Translations under genes and position numbers: made by a program
In this document: in pieces, positions 28,735-36,578 of the stretch
How positions within the stretch are numbered: position 1 is the stretch's first letter
Layout: each line of letters starts with the position of its first letter
The notes under the pieces: generated by a model
What the model saw: the letters and a program-made list of their open reading frames with translations, nothing else
Database searches by the model: none
Told to the model about the DNA's origin: nothing
NCBI RefSeq assembly: GCF_039543385.1
Contig: NZ_BAABJQ010000015.1
Location: forward strand, 152,239-216,238
Length of the DNA stretch: 64,000 bases
DNA from: Rugosimonospora acidiphila
GTDB taxonomy: Bacteria > Actinomycetota > Actinomycetes > Mycobacteriales > Micromonosporaceae
Direction: 5' to 3'

Positions 28735-29109
28735 ATGTTGGTCGTGACAATGGGCGACCTACCCGGATACCGAATCCTTGCGATAATCGGTGAGGTGGTA
28801 GGAGTCACCGCCCGTGGACAGAACAGATTCGCCGAAGGCGTACCCACGAATGACAACCTCTCCGCGGTCGACGAGCGGCACCTGATCGCCGCTCGCCGCG
28901 AGGCGGTGGAACGGATGGCCGCGCACGCGCACGACGCGGGAGCCACCGCGGTGGTGAGCATGCGGTTCACCGAGCGGACGATCTCCCCGGACTGGGTGGA
29001 GATCTGCGCGTACGGGACCGCGGTCGTCGCGGCGCCGCAGCGTGCGGGGATACCCGGTCGCTTCCAAGCCCTCCAGGGCCGCCGCACGCCCACGAAGGCG
29101 GGCCAGTAG
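28735..29109 (+). CDS. YbjQ/UPF0145-family protein
   Basis: 124 residues. The family start LVVTMGDLPGYRILAIIGEVVGVTARGQNRF and the later AVERMAAHAHDAGATAVVSMRF match YbjQ-type proteins, which form small oligomers of unknown function and are sometimes called heavy-metal-binding domain proteins. No metal ligands stand out. The ATG at 28735 matches homologue starts and lies 6 bp after a TATTAA -10-like box (28724-28729), so it may be leaderless. An ATG two codons earlier is possible. Confidence 0.75.
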   Translation: MLVVTMGDLPGYRILAIIGEVVGVTARGQNRFAEGVPTNDNLSAVDERHLIAARREAVERMAAHAHDAGATAVVSMRFTERTISPDWVEICAYGTAVVAAPQRAGIPGRFQALQGRRTPTKAGQ

Positions 29110-29263
29110 TCGCTGGCGAAGGGTCCTCGTACGGCCGGCGCGCACTCTGGCGCCGATCGACAACCGAGGATCTTGCCCGTACCGTCGAAGGGGAGGAGCC
29201 CGATCGGTGCGGCGGTCGCCCGGGCCCCGGACCGCCCGCTCCCCCGCCTTCCACGGAAGGACC

Positions 29264-29935
29264 ATGCTGATGAGCGGCGGCGCCAAGGCGCGGACCGGCG
29301 AGAGCCCCACCGCGCGGCAGAGACGGGTGTGGGACAGGGGCGCGCCGAGCTACGACCGGCAGATCGCGGTCTTCGAGAAATTCCAGTTCGGTGGCGGACG
29401 GGAGTGGCTCGGCGCGCGTGCCCACGGCCGCGTCCTGGAAATCGCCATCGGCACCGGCCGCAACCTGTCGTATTACCCCACCGACGCGGCGGTCACCGGT
29501 GTCGAGTTGAGCCCCGCGATGCTCGCCATCGCCCGGCAGCGGGCCACGGACCTCGGCCGGCACGTCGAATTCCACGAGGGCGACGCCGAACGGCTGCCCT
29601 TCGACGACGCGTCGTTCGACACGGTGGTCTGCGCCCTGGCGCTGTGTTCGATCCCCGATCCAGCCACGGCGATCCACGAGATGATGCGGGTACTGGTCCC
29701 GGGCGGACGGTTGCTGCTTCTCGACCACATCGCCAGCACCTGGCCACCCGTCTATGCCGCCCAATGGCTGCTGGAACGCCTGACGATCCGCGCGGCGGGC
29801 GAGTACTTCACCCGCCGCCAACGGCCCCTCGTCCAGGCCGCCGGATTCGAGGTCGTGGAGGCCGAACGGCTCAAGGCCGGCACGGTCGAACGCATCCACG
29901 CCCGAAAGCCGGCCAACCCGCCACCCGCCGGATGA
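29264..29935 (+). CDS. Class I SAM-dependent methyltransferase
   Basis: 223 residues with GGAAGG 5 nt before the ATG. Motif I is VLEIAIGTGRNLSYYP, the acidic end of strand 2 is GVELSPAML, and the FDTVVCALALCSIPDPATAIHEMMRVLVPGGRLLLLDHI block is the UbiE/Methyltransf_11 core. Sequence style is that of the small phospholipid/quinone-type methyltransferases. The substrate is unknown. It follows the YbjQ gene on the same strand with 154 bp between. Confidence 0.82.
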   Translation: MLMSGGAKARTGESPTARQRRVWDRGAPSYDRQIAVFEKFQFGGGREWLGARAHGRVLEIAIGTGRNLSYYPTDAAVTGVELSPAMLAIARQRATDLGRHVEFHEGDAERLPFDDASFDTVVCALALCSIPDPATAIHEMMRVLVPGGRLLLLDHIASTWPPVYAAQWLLERLTIRAAGEYFTRRQRPLVQAAGFEVVEAERLKAGTVERIHARKPANPPPAG

Positions 29936-30201
29936 CCGCCGAGGGCGCCGAGAGCGACGACCCGACCGGGCCCCGGCCGGACTGACCGGCATCCCCGACC
30001 GGGCCCGGCACGCGACGGGCACCGGCGAGGGGGCGATGCTGGACCGGACGGCCAACGGAGTCCCCGCGGGTCGGCGACGTCGGCCGCCGTTGTCCCAGCA
30101 GGAACTCCGTTGCCGCCCCAGCGGCTTGGCTACCGTGCCCGAACCCTGACAAACGGTCATGGGCTGGCCGAGTCAGCTCCGGCAGCCGGTGCCGCCGGAC
30201 G

Positions 30202-31254
30202 CTACCCGGTGCTACAGGACAGCGAGGGCCAGGTCCACTGCCCGTTGGGCGAGATCGTCATGCCCCAGTTGTTGCCGCCGCCGTTGGGTTTGGCGACCAT
30301 GACGTACTGGCTGGGCCAGCTGGCGCTGACGTTCCAGGTGGAGTAGACGACCGCCGGGCTCACCAGGTTCGCCGTCACGGTCCAGTTGTTGGAGCCGGTG
30401 ACCGAGACGTTGAGGTTGTACCAGTTGCTGCCCTGCGATCCCGCCGACAGTGTCGCGGTGCAGCCTCCGCTGCCACCACCACCGCCGCCACCACCGCCGC
30501 CGCCACCACCGCCGCCGCCACCGCCGCCACCGCCACCGCCACCGGTGCTGCCGGCGTTGACCGTGATGGTGGAGTTGCCGCTACCGCCCCCCCAGGCCTC
30601 GGTAGCGAGGATCTCGTAGTTCATCGTGCCCAGCCTCATCCCGTGGCTGGCCCAGGCGCTGATGAAGTTGGACAGGGTGATGGTCCCGCTGCTCACCGGC
30701 GAGGTACGGATCGCCAGGTACTGCTCGAAGGTCGCGGTGCCCTGGATGGAGGGCTGGTTGACCTGCTGGTGCTCGTAGATGTTGTACGTGCCGCCGTCGC
30801 TGGTGACCTGACCCATGTAGGTGCCGGCGGTGGGCGGCGAGCCCTTGTAGTTCTCCATCACGTAGTACTCGACCAGCGGGTTGGTCGACCAGCCGTAGAG
30901 CGACACGAGCGAGGTGCCGCCGGACGCGTTGAGGCTGCCGTTGAAGCTCACCGTCTGGCTGCTGCCGGTGCTCCAGCCCACGCCCGCGACGAAGTCGCCG
31001 ATGCCACTCCACGACGTGGAGTAGCTGTTGCCCGAGTTCAGCGTGATGCAGGCCGACCCGGTGCCGGCGGACCACATCTGGTAGTAGTAGCCGGCGTTGG
31101 TGCCGGTCTGGTTCGAGCAGATCTGGGTGGCCGCCTGCGCGGGGCTGGGCAGCGCCACCATGGCCGCGGCCAGGCTCATGGCGAAGGCCAGGCTCAGCAG
31201 CAGCCGGAGCCGGCTGCCGCCGGGGGCTCTGGGAACATGTTGGAGGGCGTTCAT
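30202..31254 (-). CDS. Secreted GH11 endo-1,4-beta-xylanase with C-terminal cellulose-binding domain
   Basis: 350 residues with AAGGAGG before the ATG. A signal peptide ends near AQA-AT (about residue 41). The GH11 jelly-roll domain (about 42-225) contains YGWSTNPLVEYYVMENYKG with the nucleophile Glu in EYYV, and NYEILATEAWGGGSG with the acid/base Glu. A run of 24 consecutive glycines links to a CBM2-like domain (about 260-350; CTATLSAGSQGSNWYNLNVSVTGSNNWTV). The enzyme cleaves xylan outside the cell. Two CGAAACTTT boxes upstream suggest induction by the xylan-responsive system known from Streptomyces. Confidence 0.92.
   Translation of the reverse strand: MNALQHVPRAPGGSRLRLLLSLAFAMSLAAAMVALPSPAQAATQICSNQTGTNAGYYYQMWSAGTGSACITLNSGNSYSTSWSGIGDFVAGVGWSTGSSQTVSFNGSLNASGGTSLVSLYGWSTNPLVEYYVMENYKGSPPTAGTYMGQVTSDGGTYNIYEHQQVNQPSIQGTATFEQYLAIRTSPVSSGTITLSNFISAWASHGMRLGTMNYEILATEAWGGGSGNSTITVNAGSTGGGGGGGGGGGGGGGGGGGGGGGGSGGCTATLSAGSQGSNWYNLNVSVTGSNNWTVTANLVSPAVVYSTWNVSASWPSQYVMVAKPNGGGNNWGMTISPNGQWTWPSLSCSTG
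30472..30543 (-). repeat. 24-codon GGC/GGT polyglycine tract in the xylanase linker
   Basis: 72 bp made only of GGC and GGT codons, irregularly alternating, encode an uninterrupted glycine linker between catalytic and binding domains. The simple sequence is prone to slippage, so linker length probably varies between strains. Confidence 0.9.
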
Positions 31255-31382
31255 GGGGGCCTCCTTGGACGGGGCCGTCACCTGGCGACGACCGGGGACT
31301 GGGCCGATGGGAGCGCGATCGGCAGCCGTTGATGATTACCGATGGCGTTAGTGTGAGTTGGCCATAGCCGACCGTCAATGAC

Positions 31383-31399
31383 TTTCGGAAAAGTTTCGA
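31383..31399 (-). promoter_or_regulatory. Proximal xylanase CGAAACTTT box
   Basis: Minus strand CGAAACTTT at 31398-31390, followed by a second CGAAAGT half, about 136 bp upstream of the xylanase ATG. Streptomyces xylanase promoters are known to carry CGAAACTTTCG-type repeats, so this is a probable regulator site. Confidence 0.5.
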
Positions 31400-31540
31400 T
31401 ACCACGCCTCGGCCCAATTAGTGACCAGGGACGGCTTTTATCCCCGCAGTTATCGGGGTTGTCGCCGCGAACGAGACCAAGTTGGACGACGATGCCGCAG
31501 CGCCGCCCTTGATCACGACGAGAACTACCGCGAAAACCAT

Positions 31541-31562
31541 CGAAACTAAGCAAAAAGTTTCG
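31541..31562 (-). promoter_or_regulatory. Distal CGAAACTTT box within an inverted repeat
   Basis: CGAAACT (31541-31547) and AGTTTCG (31556-31562) form 7-bp arms with an 8-nt centre. The second arm belongs to an exact copy of the CGAAACTTT box (31554-31562, minus strand), 164 bp from the proximal one. Confidence 0.45.
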
Positions 31563-31641
31563 GGCATCGCCGCGACAGAGCCGTGCTCGGACTTCGGGCG
31601 CCGCGGGTCGGCGCGCGACGGCCCTTTCCCCCTGAACCGCA

Positions 31642-31702
31642 CGGGCCCGATGCGTCGTGCCCGCCCCCGGTTGACAGGGGTCGGCGCGACGCATCGGGCC
31701 CG
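31642..31702 (-). terminator. Large hairpin ending the dehydrogenase operon
   Basis: CGGGCCCGATGCGTCG (31642-31657) and its exact complement CGACGCATCGGGCCCG (31687-31702) form a perfect 16-bp stem. The 29-nt loop holds a nested CCCC/GGGG hairpin. It lies 57 bp after the large-subunit stop (minus strand) and is the longest perfect stem I found in the window. Confidence 0.65.
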
Positions 31703-31758
31703 GCTGTGCCGCTACTGGGAACCACCCGAGCGGCTGGGATGAGCCGATTTCGCGGTAG

Positions 31759-34089
31759 TTACCCCAGCGCCGCCTTGACCACGTCCGGCGTGAAGGGAAT
31801 CGTACGAAGCCGCACGCCGGTGGCGTCGAAGACGGCGCTGGAGATGGCCGACGGCATCACGTTGACGGCCGGCTCACCAACCCCGGAGGGGGCTATCTGC
31901 GGGTTGGGCACGAGGACCGTGTTGATGGTCGGCGTCTCGTCCATCCGCAGCAGCGGGTAGCTGCTCCAGTCGGTGCTGGTGACGTTGGCGGTGTCGAACT
32001 TGACTTCTTCGTGCAGGACCCGACTCGCGGTCTGGATGATGCAGCTGGAGATCTGGTGCTCGATCGCGCGTGGGTTGATGATCTGCCCCTGGTCCTGGGC
32101 CACGGTCACCTCGGTGAGCAGCACCTGGCCCGTTGCCGGGGTCACCTGCAGCTTGACCACCCCGGCCGCGTAGGTGCCGTCGCGGAGCACGAGCGAGATG
32201 CCCTGCCCGGTGACCGTGCCGTTGCTCGTGCTCGCGTCCGGCTTGGGCGAGGGCCGCGACTCCCACTTGCCCGCCTTCGCCGCCGCCTGCAGGACGGCGA
32301 TCGCCCGCGGGTCGACGAGGTGCCGCAGGCGGAACTCGAGCGGGTCCTGTCCGATCCTGGCCGCGATCTCGTCCACAAAGGACTCCTGCGCGAAGGTGAT
32401 CTGGTACTGGCCGGGTGAGCGCAGGAAGGTGGTGCGGATGCCGAACGGGTACGGCGAGGTGCCCGCACCGAGCTCCGGCATCTGGTGCACGAGCTCCAGC
32501 AGGTTCGGGAACTGGTAGAGGTCGGGACCCGTCCAACTCCCGACCGGCATCCGGGTGCTCGACATCTGCACGCCGACCAGAATGGGCCCGAGCAGGGTGC
32601 TGTCGTTGTTGGGCGCCATGAAAGCCTCGTGCTTCCAGGCGACGATGTTGCCGGACTCGTCGAACCCGGCCGCCATGTCGTGAAGAGTGCCGGGGCCGTG
32701 CGGCTCCCAGATGTGCTCGTCCTGGCGGCTCCACTGCACGCGCACCGGCTTGCCCAGCTCCCGGGACAGGAACACCGCCTCCGAGGCCGCGTCATCGTAA
32801 TTGGAGCAGAGGCGCCCGTAGCAGCCGGCGCCGTCGAACCAGAGCACCTCGACCTGCTCGACGGAGGCGTTCAGCATCTGCGCGATGCCGTTGCGCAGAC
32901 CCTGCGGGTACTGGGTGGCGGACCAGACCGTGACCCGGCCGTCGGAGCGCACGTCGGCGACGGCGCAGCTCGGCCCGATCATGCCGTGGTTCTCGAACGG
33001 AGTCTGGTACGTCGTCTGCATGGCGTTGGCGGCCGAGCCGAAGGCGCCGTCGAAGTCGCCCTGGCTGGCATGGGTCATGACATTCGCCGGCGTGGCGCGC
33101 ATGGTGGCCGGCCAGTTCTCGGTGGTGGGCAGGCCGTTCCAGTCCGACCAGGTGACCGGCAGGTTGGCCGCTCCCTTGATCGCGTCCCACTCCTGCTTCG
33201 CGACCACCGCCACCAGGTTGCCCAGCCGCACCACCTGTGCGTTGCTCCCGGCCGGCAGCTCACCCACCGACACGACGGTGGAGCCGATCCCCTTGGGATG
33301 GATGACGCGGGCATGGAGCATGTGCGGGACCGTGACGTCCTGGACGAACGTGGTCTTCTGGCTGACCTTGTCCACGATGTCGACGCGCGGAATCGACTTG
33401 CCGACCAGCTTGTACTCGGTGAACGGCTTGGGCGTGGCCCCGACGGTCGTGCTCTGGCCGTTGATCACGATCGGCGTCACCGCGGTGAGCGCCTTGCCGT
33501 GCACCAGCTGGCCGTAGCTGACCTTCTTCGAACTGTCGCCCTTCGAACCGTGCCCCTTCGAGCCGTGCCCCTTCGAGCCGTGGTCCTTTGGATCTTGGCG
33601 GACGCGGACCACACCGTCCTCGACCGTGAGTTCGGAGGCCGGAACGCGCAACCGCTTGGAGGCCAGGGAGAGCAGCGTGGCCCTGGCTTCGGCGGCGATC
33701 AGCCGGGCCTGCACGCCCGCCCTGGCGATGGTGCTGCTGGCGGCCGTGACGCCCTGATCCGGGGTGATGCTGGTGTCGCCCATCACCAGGGTGACCGCGT
33801 CGAACGCGACGTCGAGTTCCTCGGCCACCATCTGCGCGAGCGCGGTCCGGTTTCCCTGACCCAGCTCGACGTGCCCGGTACGCCAGGTGACACTGCCGTT
33901 GGCTTGGACCGTCAACCACGTGGAGAGGTCGGTCAGGACGGGGGTGGGGAAGGGCATACCCGTCGCCGCCGCCTGGGCGACCGACGCCCGCAGCGCGACG
34001 GGCACCGCCGCCGACATCACCACTAGGGCCCCGCCGGCCTTGAGCAGGCCGCGCCTGCTCAGCGTGCCTGGTCCTTCCTTAATGCTCAT
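31759..34089 (-). CDS. Molybdenum hydroxylase large subunit (isoquinoline 1-oxidoreductase beta/xanthine dehydrogenase family)
   Basis: 776 residues with a Tat-like signal (SRRGLLKAGGALVVMSAAVPVAL, about 11-40). Mo-cofactor family features include WRTGHVELGQGNRTALAQMVAEEL (about 69-92), the HGMIGPSCAVADV segment, GCYGRLCSNYDDAASEAVFLSRELGKPVRV, and near the end the catalytic Glu739 in GVGEP. IorB-like enzymes hydroxylate N-heterocycles or oxidise aldehydes. A low-complexity insert (HGSKG three times, about 170-184) is unusual. It overlaps the Fe-S subunit gene by 11 bp. No dedicated third cytochrome subunit is adjacent. Confidence 0.85.
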   Translation of the reverse strand: MSIKEGPGTLSRRGLLKAGGALVVMSAAVPVALRASVAQAAATGMPFPTPVLTDLSTWLTVQANGSVTWRTGHVELGQGNRTALAQMVAEELDVAFDAVTLVMGDTSITPDQGVTAASSTIARAGVQARLIAAEARATLLSLASKRLRVPASELTVEDGVVRVRQDPKDHGSKGHGSKGHGSKGDSSKKVSYGQLVHGKALTAVTPIVINGQSTTVGATPKPFTEYKLVGKSIPRVDIVDKVSQKTTFVQDVTVPHMLHARVIHPKGIGSTVVSVGELPAGSNAQVVRLGNLVAVVAKQEWDAIKGAANLPVTWSDWNGLPTTENWPATMRATPANVMTHASQGDFDGAFGSAANAMQTTYQTPFENHGMIGPSCAVADVRSDGRVTVWSATQYPQGLRNGIAQMLNASVEQVEVLWFDGAGCYGRLCSNYDDAASEAVFLSRELGKPVRVQWSRQDEHIWEPHGPGTLHDMAAGFDESGNIVAWKHEAFMAPNNDSTLLGPILVGVQMSSTRMPVGSWTGPDLYQFPNLLELVHQMPELGAGTSPYPFGIRTTFLRSPGQYQITFAQESFVDEIAARIGQDPLEFRLRHLVDPRAIAVLQAAAKAGKWESRPSPKPDASTSNGTVTGQGISLVLRDGTYAAGVVKLQVTPATGQVLLTEVTVAQDQGQIINPRAIEHQISSCIIQTASRVLHEEVKFDTANVTSTDWSSYPLLRMDETPTINTVLVPNPQIAPSGVGEPAVNVMPSAISSAVFDATGVRLRTIPFTPDVVKAALG
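33541..33590 (-). repeat. 15-bp tandem repeat inside the molybdenum hydroxylase gene
   Basis: About three copies of a 15-bp unit (plus strand CCCCTTCGAGCCGTG) encode HGSKG repeats in a loop region of the protein. The period is in frame, so copy number changes would not break the gene. Confidence 0.8.
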
Positions 34090-34603
34090 CGCCGGCTCCT
34101 TCGGCCATCAGCTTGGCGGCCCGCTGGACCGCTTTGATGATCGCGTCATAGGTGCCGCACCGGCACAGGTGAGCCGACGGGCCCGAGGTGCTGAACGCGG
34201 TCATGATGTCGCTGACCGACGGATCGGGATTGGTGCCGAGCAGGTTGGCAGCTGTGATCATCATTCCGTTCTGGCAGTAGCCACACTGCGGGACCTGCTC
34301 CTCGATCCAGGCCTGCTGGATCGGGTGCAGGTCCACATGCCGAAGCTTCTTGGCCTTCGCCCAGGCCGCCGGCAACCCCTCCACCGTCGTGATGCTCTGC
34401 CCATCGAAGTCCGAGACGGGCTTCACGCAGGAGCGCCTCGACGCGTCGTTCGCCAGCACCGAACAGGCACCACACTGCTCCAGGCCGCAGCCGAACTTCG
34501 GCCCGGTCAGACCGAGTTCACCGCGCAGCACGTAGAGCAGCGGGGTGTCAGGTGACGAGGTGACTTTCTCCTTCTTACCGTTGACGACCAGCTCGATTGC
34601 CAT
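34079..34603 (-). CDS. Molybdenum hydroxylase [2Fe-2S] small subunit
   Basis: 174 residues, the usual size. The plant-type [2Fe-2S] cluster is GCGLEQCGACSVL plus Cys in RRSCVKPV. The second cluster is CGYCQNGMMITAANLL and HLCRCGTYDAIIKAVQRA. It passes electrons from the Mo site of the large subunit. ATG 34603 follows GGAGG, and the downstream gene overlaps by 11 bp, so both subunits are made together. No signal peptide is present; it would be carried out by the Tat signal of its partner. Confidence 0.92.
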   Translation of the reverse strand: MAIELVVNGKKEKVTSSPDTPLLYVLRGELGLTGPKFGCGLEQCGACSVLANDASRRSCVKPVSDFDGQSITTVEGLPAAWAKAKKLRHVDLHPIQQAWIEEQVPQCGYCQNGMMITAANLLGTNPDPSVSDIMTAFSTSGPSAHLCRCGTYDAIIKAVQRAAKLMAEGAGDEH

Positions 34604-35291
34604 GCACAACCTCCATCGGGAGAGAAAATGGCCGACCCACACCGGCGAGACCCCCGCTGGCCCGACAGCAACCATCGTCAAACAATCGCCACCTCGCCTC
34701 GTTCTCTTCGCTCGGCCCGCTCCGCCCGAGAGGCACGCGCCCCCGGCCGCCTCAGTTCAATCGACGAGGCGACTGTTACCGATACGTTTCAATTATTCAC
34801 TATCAGTAACAACGTTCCAGGGTTCGCGGAGCCGCCTCGACGAGCACCACACCGGGCGCCGATCGCCTGGTGGCCCCGGGGTCACGGGCCGCGACCGAGG
34901 CCAGTCGCCGGACGGGCGGCGCCCGCATCGACCGTCACAGCCTGTCGCGGTGGCGTATCGGCACCGGCCGGGCGCCAACGGGGCATGAGCCGCGTGACAC
35001 GAGCGCGGCGCGGACGTATCCTCGTCATCGATCCGGCCCTCCTCGGCTCTGGACACAGCACCCCCCGAGGACCGTCCGACAGGACCGAAAAGCGTCCGCG
35101 ACACGGGCCGAAAGGCGTCCACGGCACGGCGCCTCGAGCCCACCTCGCCGAGGGCCGCCGCACCGGTGTCACGGGTGTACTCCTCGGCGATCGAGGCCAG
35201 CCCCGTCCGGTCGGACCCCCCGCCGCGCGGACCCGCGCCCGCGGTCCGGATCCGTCGAGATGCCCCGTCAACCCGAAAGGTCAAGCGATCG
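34604..35291. other. 688-bp intergenic region, no convincing gene
   Basis: The left third contains an AT-rich island (about 34770-34815) with an 11-bp inverted repeat. The right part is GC-rich, and its open frames in several directions have no ribosome binding site or recognisable domain. A weak GAAAGG lies about 12 bp before the DinB ATG. Confidence 0.55.
34774..34811. promoter_or_regulatory. Candidate operator upstream of the molybdenum hydroxylase
   Basis: TGTTACCGATA (34774-34784) and TATCAGTAACA (34801-34811) are inverted arms with one mismatch in 11 and a 16-nt AT-rich centre. It lies about 170 bp upstream of the small-subunit start on the minus strand. No adjacent regulator gene is an obvious partner. 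Confidence 0.45.
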
Positions 35292-35780
35292 ATGTCGATA
35301 CTGCCCCGAGTGACCAACGGACCCGAACGCCTCATGTTGGAGCACATGCTCGACCGCAACCGGCAAGCGCTCATCGAGACCGCGCACGGACTGTCCGAAG
35401 CCGACGCGCGGCGGCGCCTGGTCGCCTCGCTGACCACCCCGATAGGGCTGCTCAAACACGCCGCCTTCGCCGAACGTCGTTGGTTCCAACGCGTCCTGCT
35501 CGGCCTGGACGAATCCGAATGCGACGGTTACGCCACCCCCGGAGACGGCAGTTTCGTGGTCGCCGACAGCGAAACGCTGCCCGACGTGATCGCCGAATTC
35601 GAACGGGCCAGCGAGCGTTCCCGGGCGATCGCCGCCGACTTCACACTCGACGACACCGGTACGCACCCGAGTGCGGGCGACGTCAGCCTCCGGTTCGTCT
35701 ACCTCCTCCTGATCGAGGAATTCGCCCGTCACGCCGGCCACGGCGACATTCTCCGAGAACAACTCACCGCCGCGCGATAA
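35292..35780 (+). CDS. DinB-family (DUF664) protein
   Basis: 162 residues, four-helix-bundle pattern. The first helix is ERLMLEHMLDRNRQALIETAHGLSEADARRRL, then a conserved STxxGLLKHxAxxE-like segment reading LTTPIGLLKHAAFAERRWF. C-terminal EEFARHAGHGDILREQL gives the third His. The three His suit a metal site. Members include mycothiol-dependent transferases and uncharacterised damage-inducible proteins. The activity here is unknown. No operon partner. Confidence 0.8.
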   Translation: MSILPRVTNGPERLMLEHMLDRNRQALIETAHGLSEADARRRLVASLTTPIGLLKHAAFAERRWFQRVLLGLDESECDGYATPGDGSFVVADSETLPDVIAEFERASERSRAIAADFTLDDTGTHPSAGDVSLRFVYLLLIEEFARHAGHGDILREQLTAAR

Positions 35781-35916
35781 CGCGATAATGGTCGAGGTCG
35801 CGGCTCACGGTTCGATCACGAGCCGTGCGATCAGCGAGAGTTCGCCACGGCCGATCTGCCGCCTCACTCCCGGCCGACCCGATCGAGGGCGGTCGGCGGC
35901 GTGAGGTCAGCGGGTC

Positions 35917-36522
35917 TCAGGGCTCCTGGTCTTCGGCGAACGCGGCCAGCGCCTGCGCGTCCCACGGCAGCCGGTTGTGGCGTAGGTCGTCCGCGACCGA
36001 TCGGACCCACTCCGCCTCGGCCGCGGTGACGGCCCGGAGGTACTCGCTTTCGAGCATCGCGATCCTCGGTAGACCGAGTCCGGCTTCACGGGAGAGGCTC
36101 TCGTCGAGCGCGTCGACCGTTTGCCGCAGGGTGGCCAGGCGTTGGTCGAGTGTGGCGAGAAAATCCTGCGGGGTGAGCAGGAGCAGGTTCGACAGCGCGG
36201 CGGGGAACTCGGGGAACTCCTGCTTGGGTACGCCCAGCATCGCCGTGATCCACTGGTGCGCGATCGCTTGTCCCGCCTCGGTGACCTCGTAGACGGTGCG
36301 CTCAGGGTAGGCCTGATCGCGGGAGGTCTCCCGCACCGCGATGAACCCCTCGGCGAGCAGCCGCTCCATGGTGCGGTAGAGGCTGGCGCGCTGGCTCACG
36401 TTCACCACGTGGTCCTTGCCCCACTCCTGGATGAGGCGCTGGACGCCGTACGGATGAAGGGGTTTGTAGTGCAGCAACGCCAGGATCGTCAGAGCCATCG
36501 GTGAACCGTTCACCCTCGACAC
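35917..36522 (-). CDS. PadR-family regulator divergent from an alpha/beta hydrolase
   Basis: 201 residues. The winged helix (MALTILALLHYKPLHPYGVQRLIQEW, then ASLYRTMERLLAEGFIAVRE) and a long C-terminal helical domain make it a full-length PadR. GTG 36522 is the most upstream start; the ATG eight codons later, right at the domain edge, is equally plausible. It faces the hydrolase gene across 56 bp containing two AACTAGTT palindromes, the likely sites where it represses both genes. Confidence 0.85.
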   Translation of the reverse strand: MSRVNGSPMALTILALLHYKPLHPYGVQRLIQEWGKDHVVNVSQRASLYRTMERLLAEGFIAVRETSRDQAYPERTVYEVTEAGQAIAHQWITAMLGVPKQEFPEFPAALSNLLLLTPQDFLATLDQRLATLRQTVDALDESLSREAGLGLPRIAMLESEYLRAVTAAEAEWVRSVADDLRHNRLPWDAQALAAFAEDQEP

Positions 36523-36536
36523 ACTACACCCAAAAT

Positions 36537-36559
36537 AACTAGTTGACAGCGAACTAGTT
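36537..36559. promoter_or_regulatory. Twin AACTAGTT operator with -35 box
   Basis: The perfect palindrome AACTAGTT occurs at 36537-36544 and 36552-36559, 15 bp apart. A -35 TTGACA (36543-36548) overlaps the first copy, and AACTAT (36567-36572) can serve as -10 with an 18-bp spacer. Transcription would start near the hydrolase ATG at 36579. Confidence 0.65.
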
Positions 36560-36578
36560 GCAGTGAAACTATCTTGCC

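Larger units (their letters stand above)
31255..31758. other. Long intergenic region, xylanase promoter and upstream terminator
   Basis: 504 bp with no supported gene. GC falls markedly at 31320-31560, where the two CGAAACTTT boxes lie. The right end holds the large inverted repeat at 31642-31702, which closes the dehydrogenase operon. Short frames here lack ribosome binding sites and codon bias. Confidence 0.6.

Noticed and set aside
30386..30619. A plus-strand frame with a long polyproline run
   Set aside because: It is the antisense reading of the xylanase polyglycine linker.
34793..35455. Frames on both strands in the gap before the DinB gene
   Set aside because: Low-complexity Arg/Pro/Ser translations that run into the DinB gene in the wrong frame; no domain or start signal.
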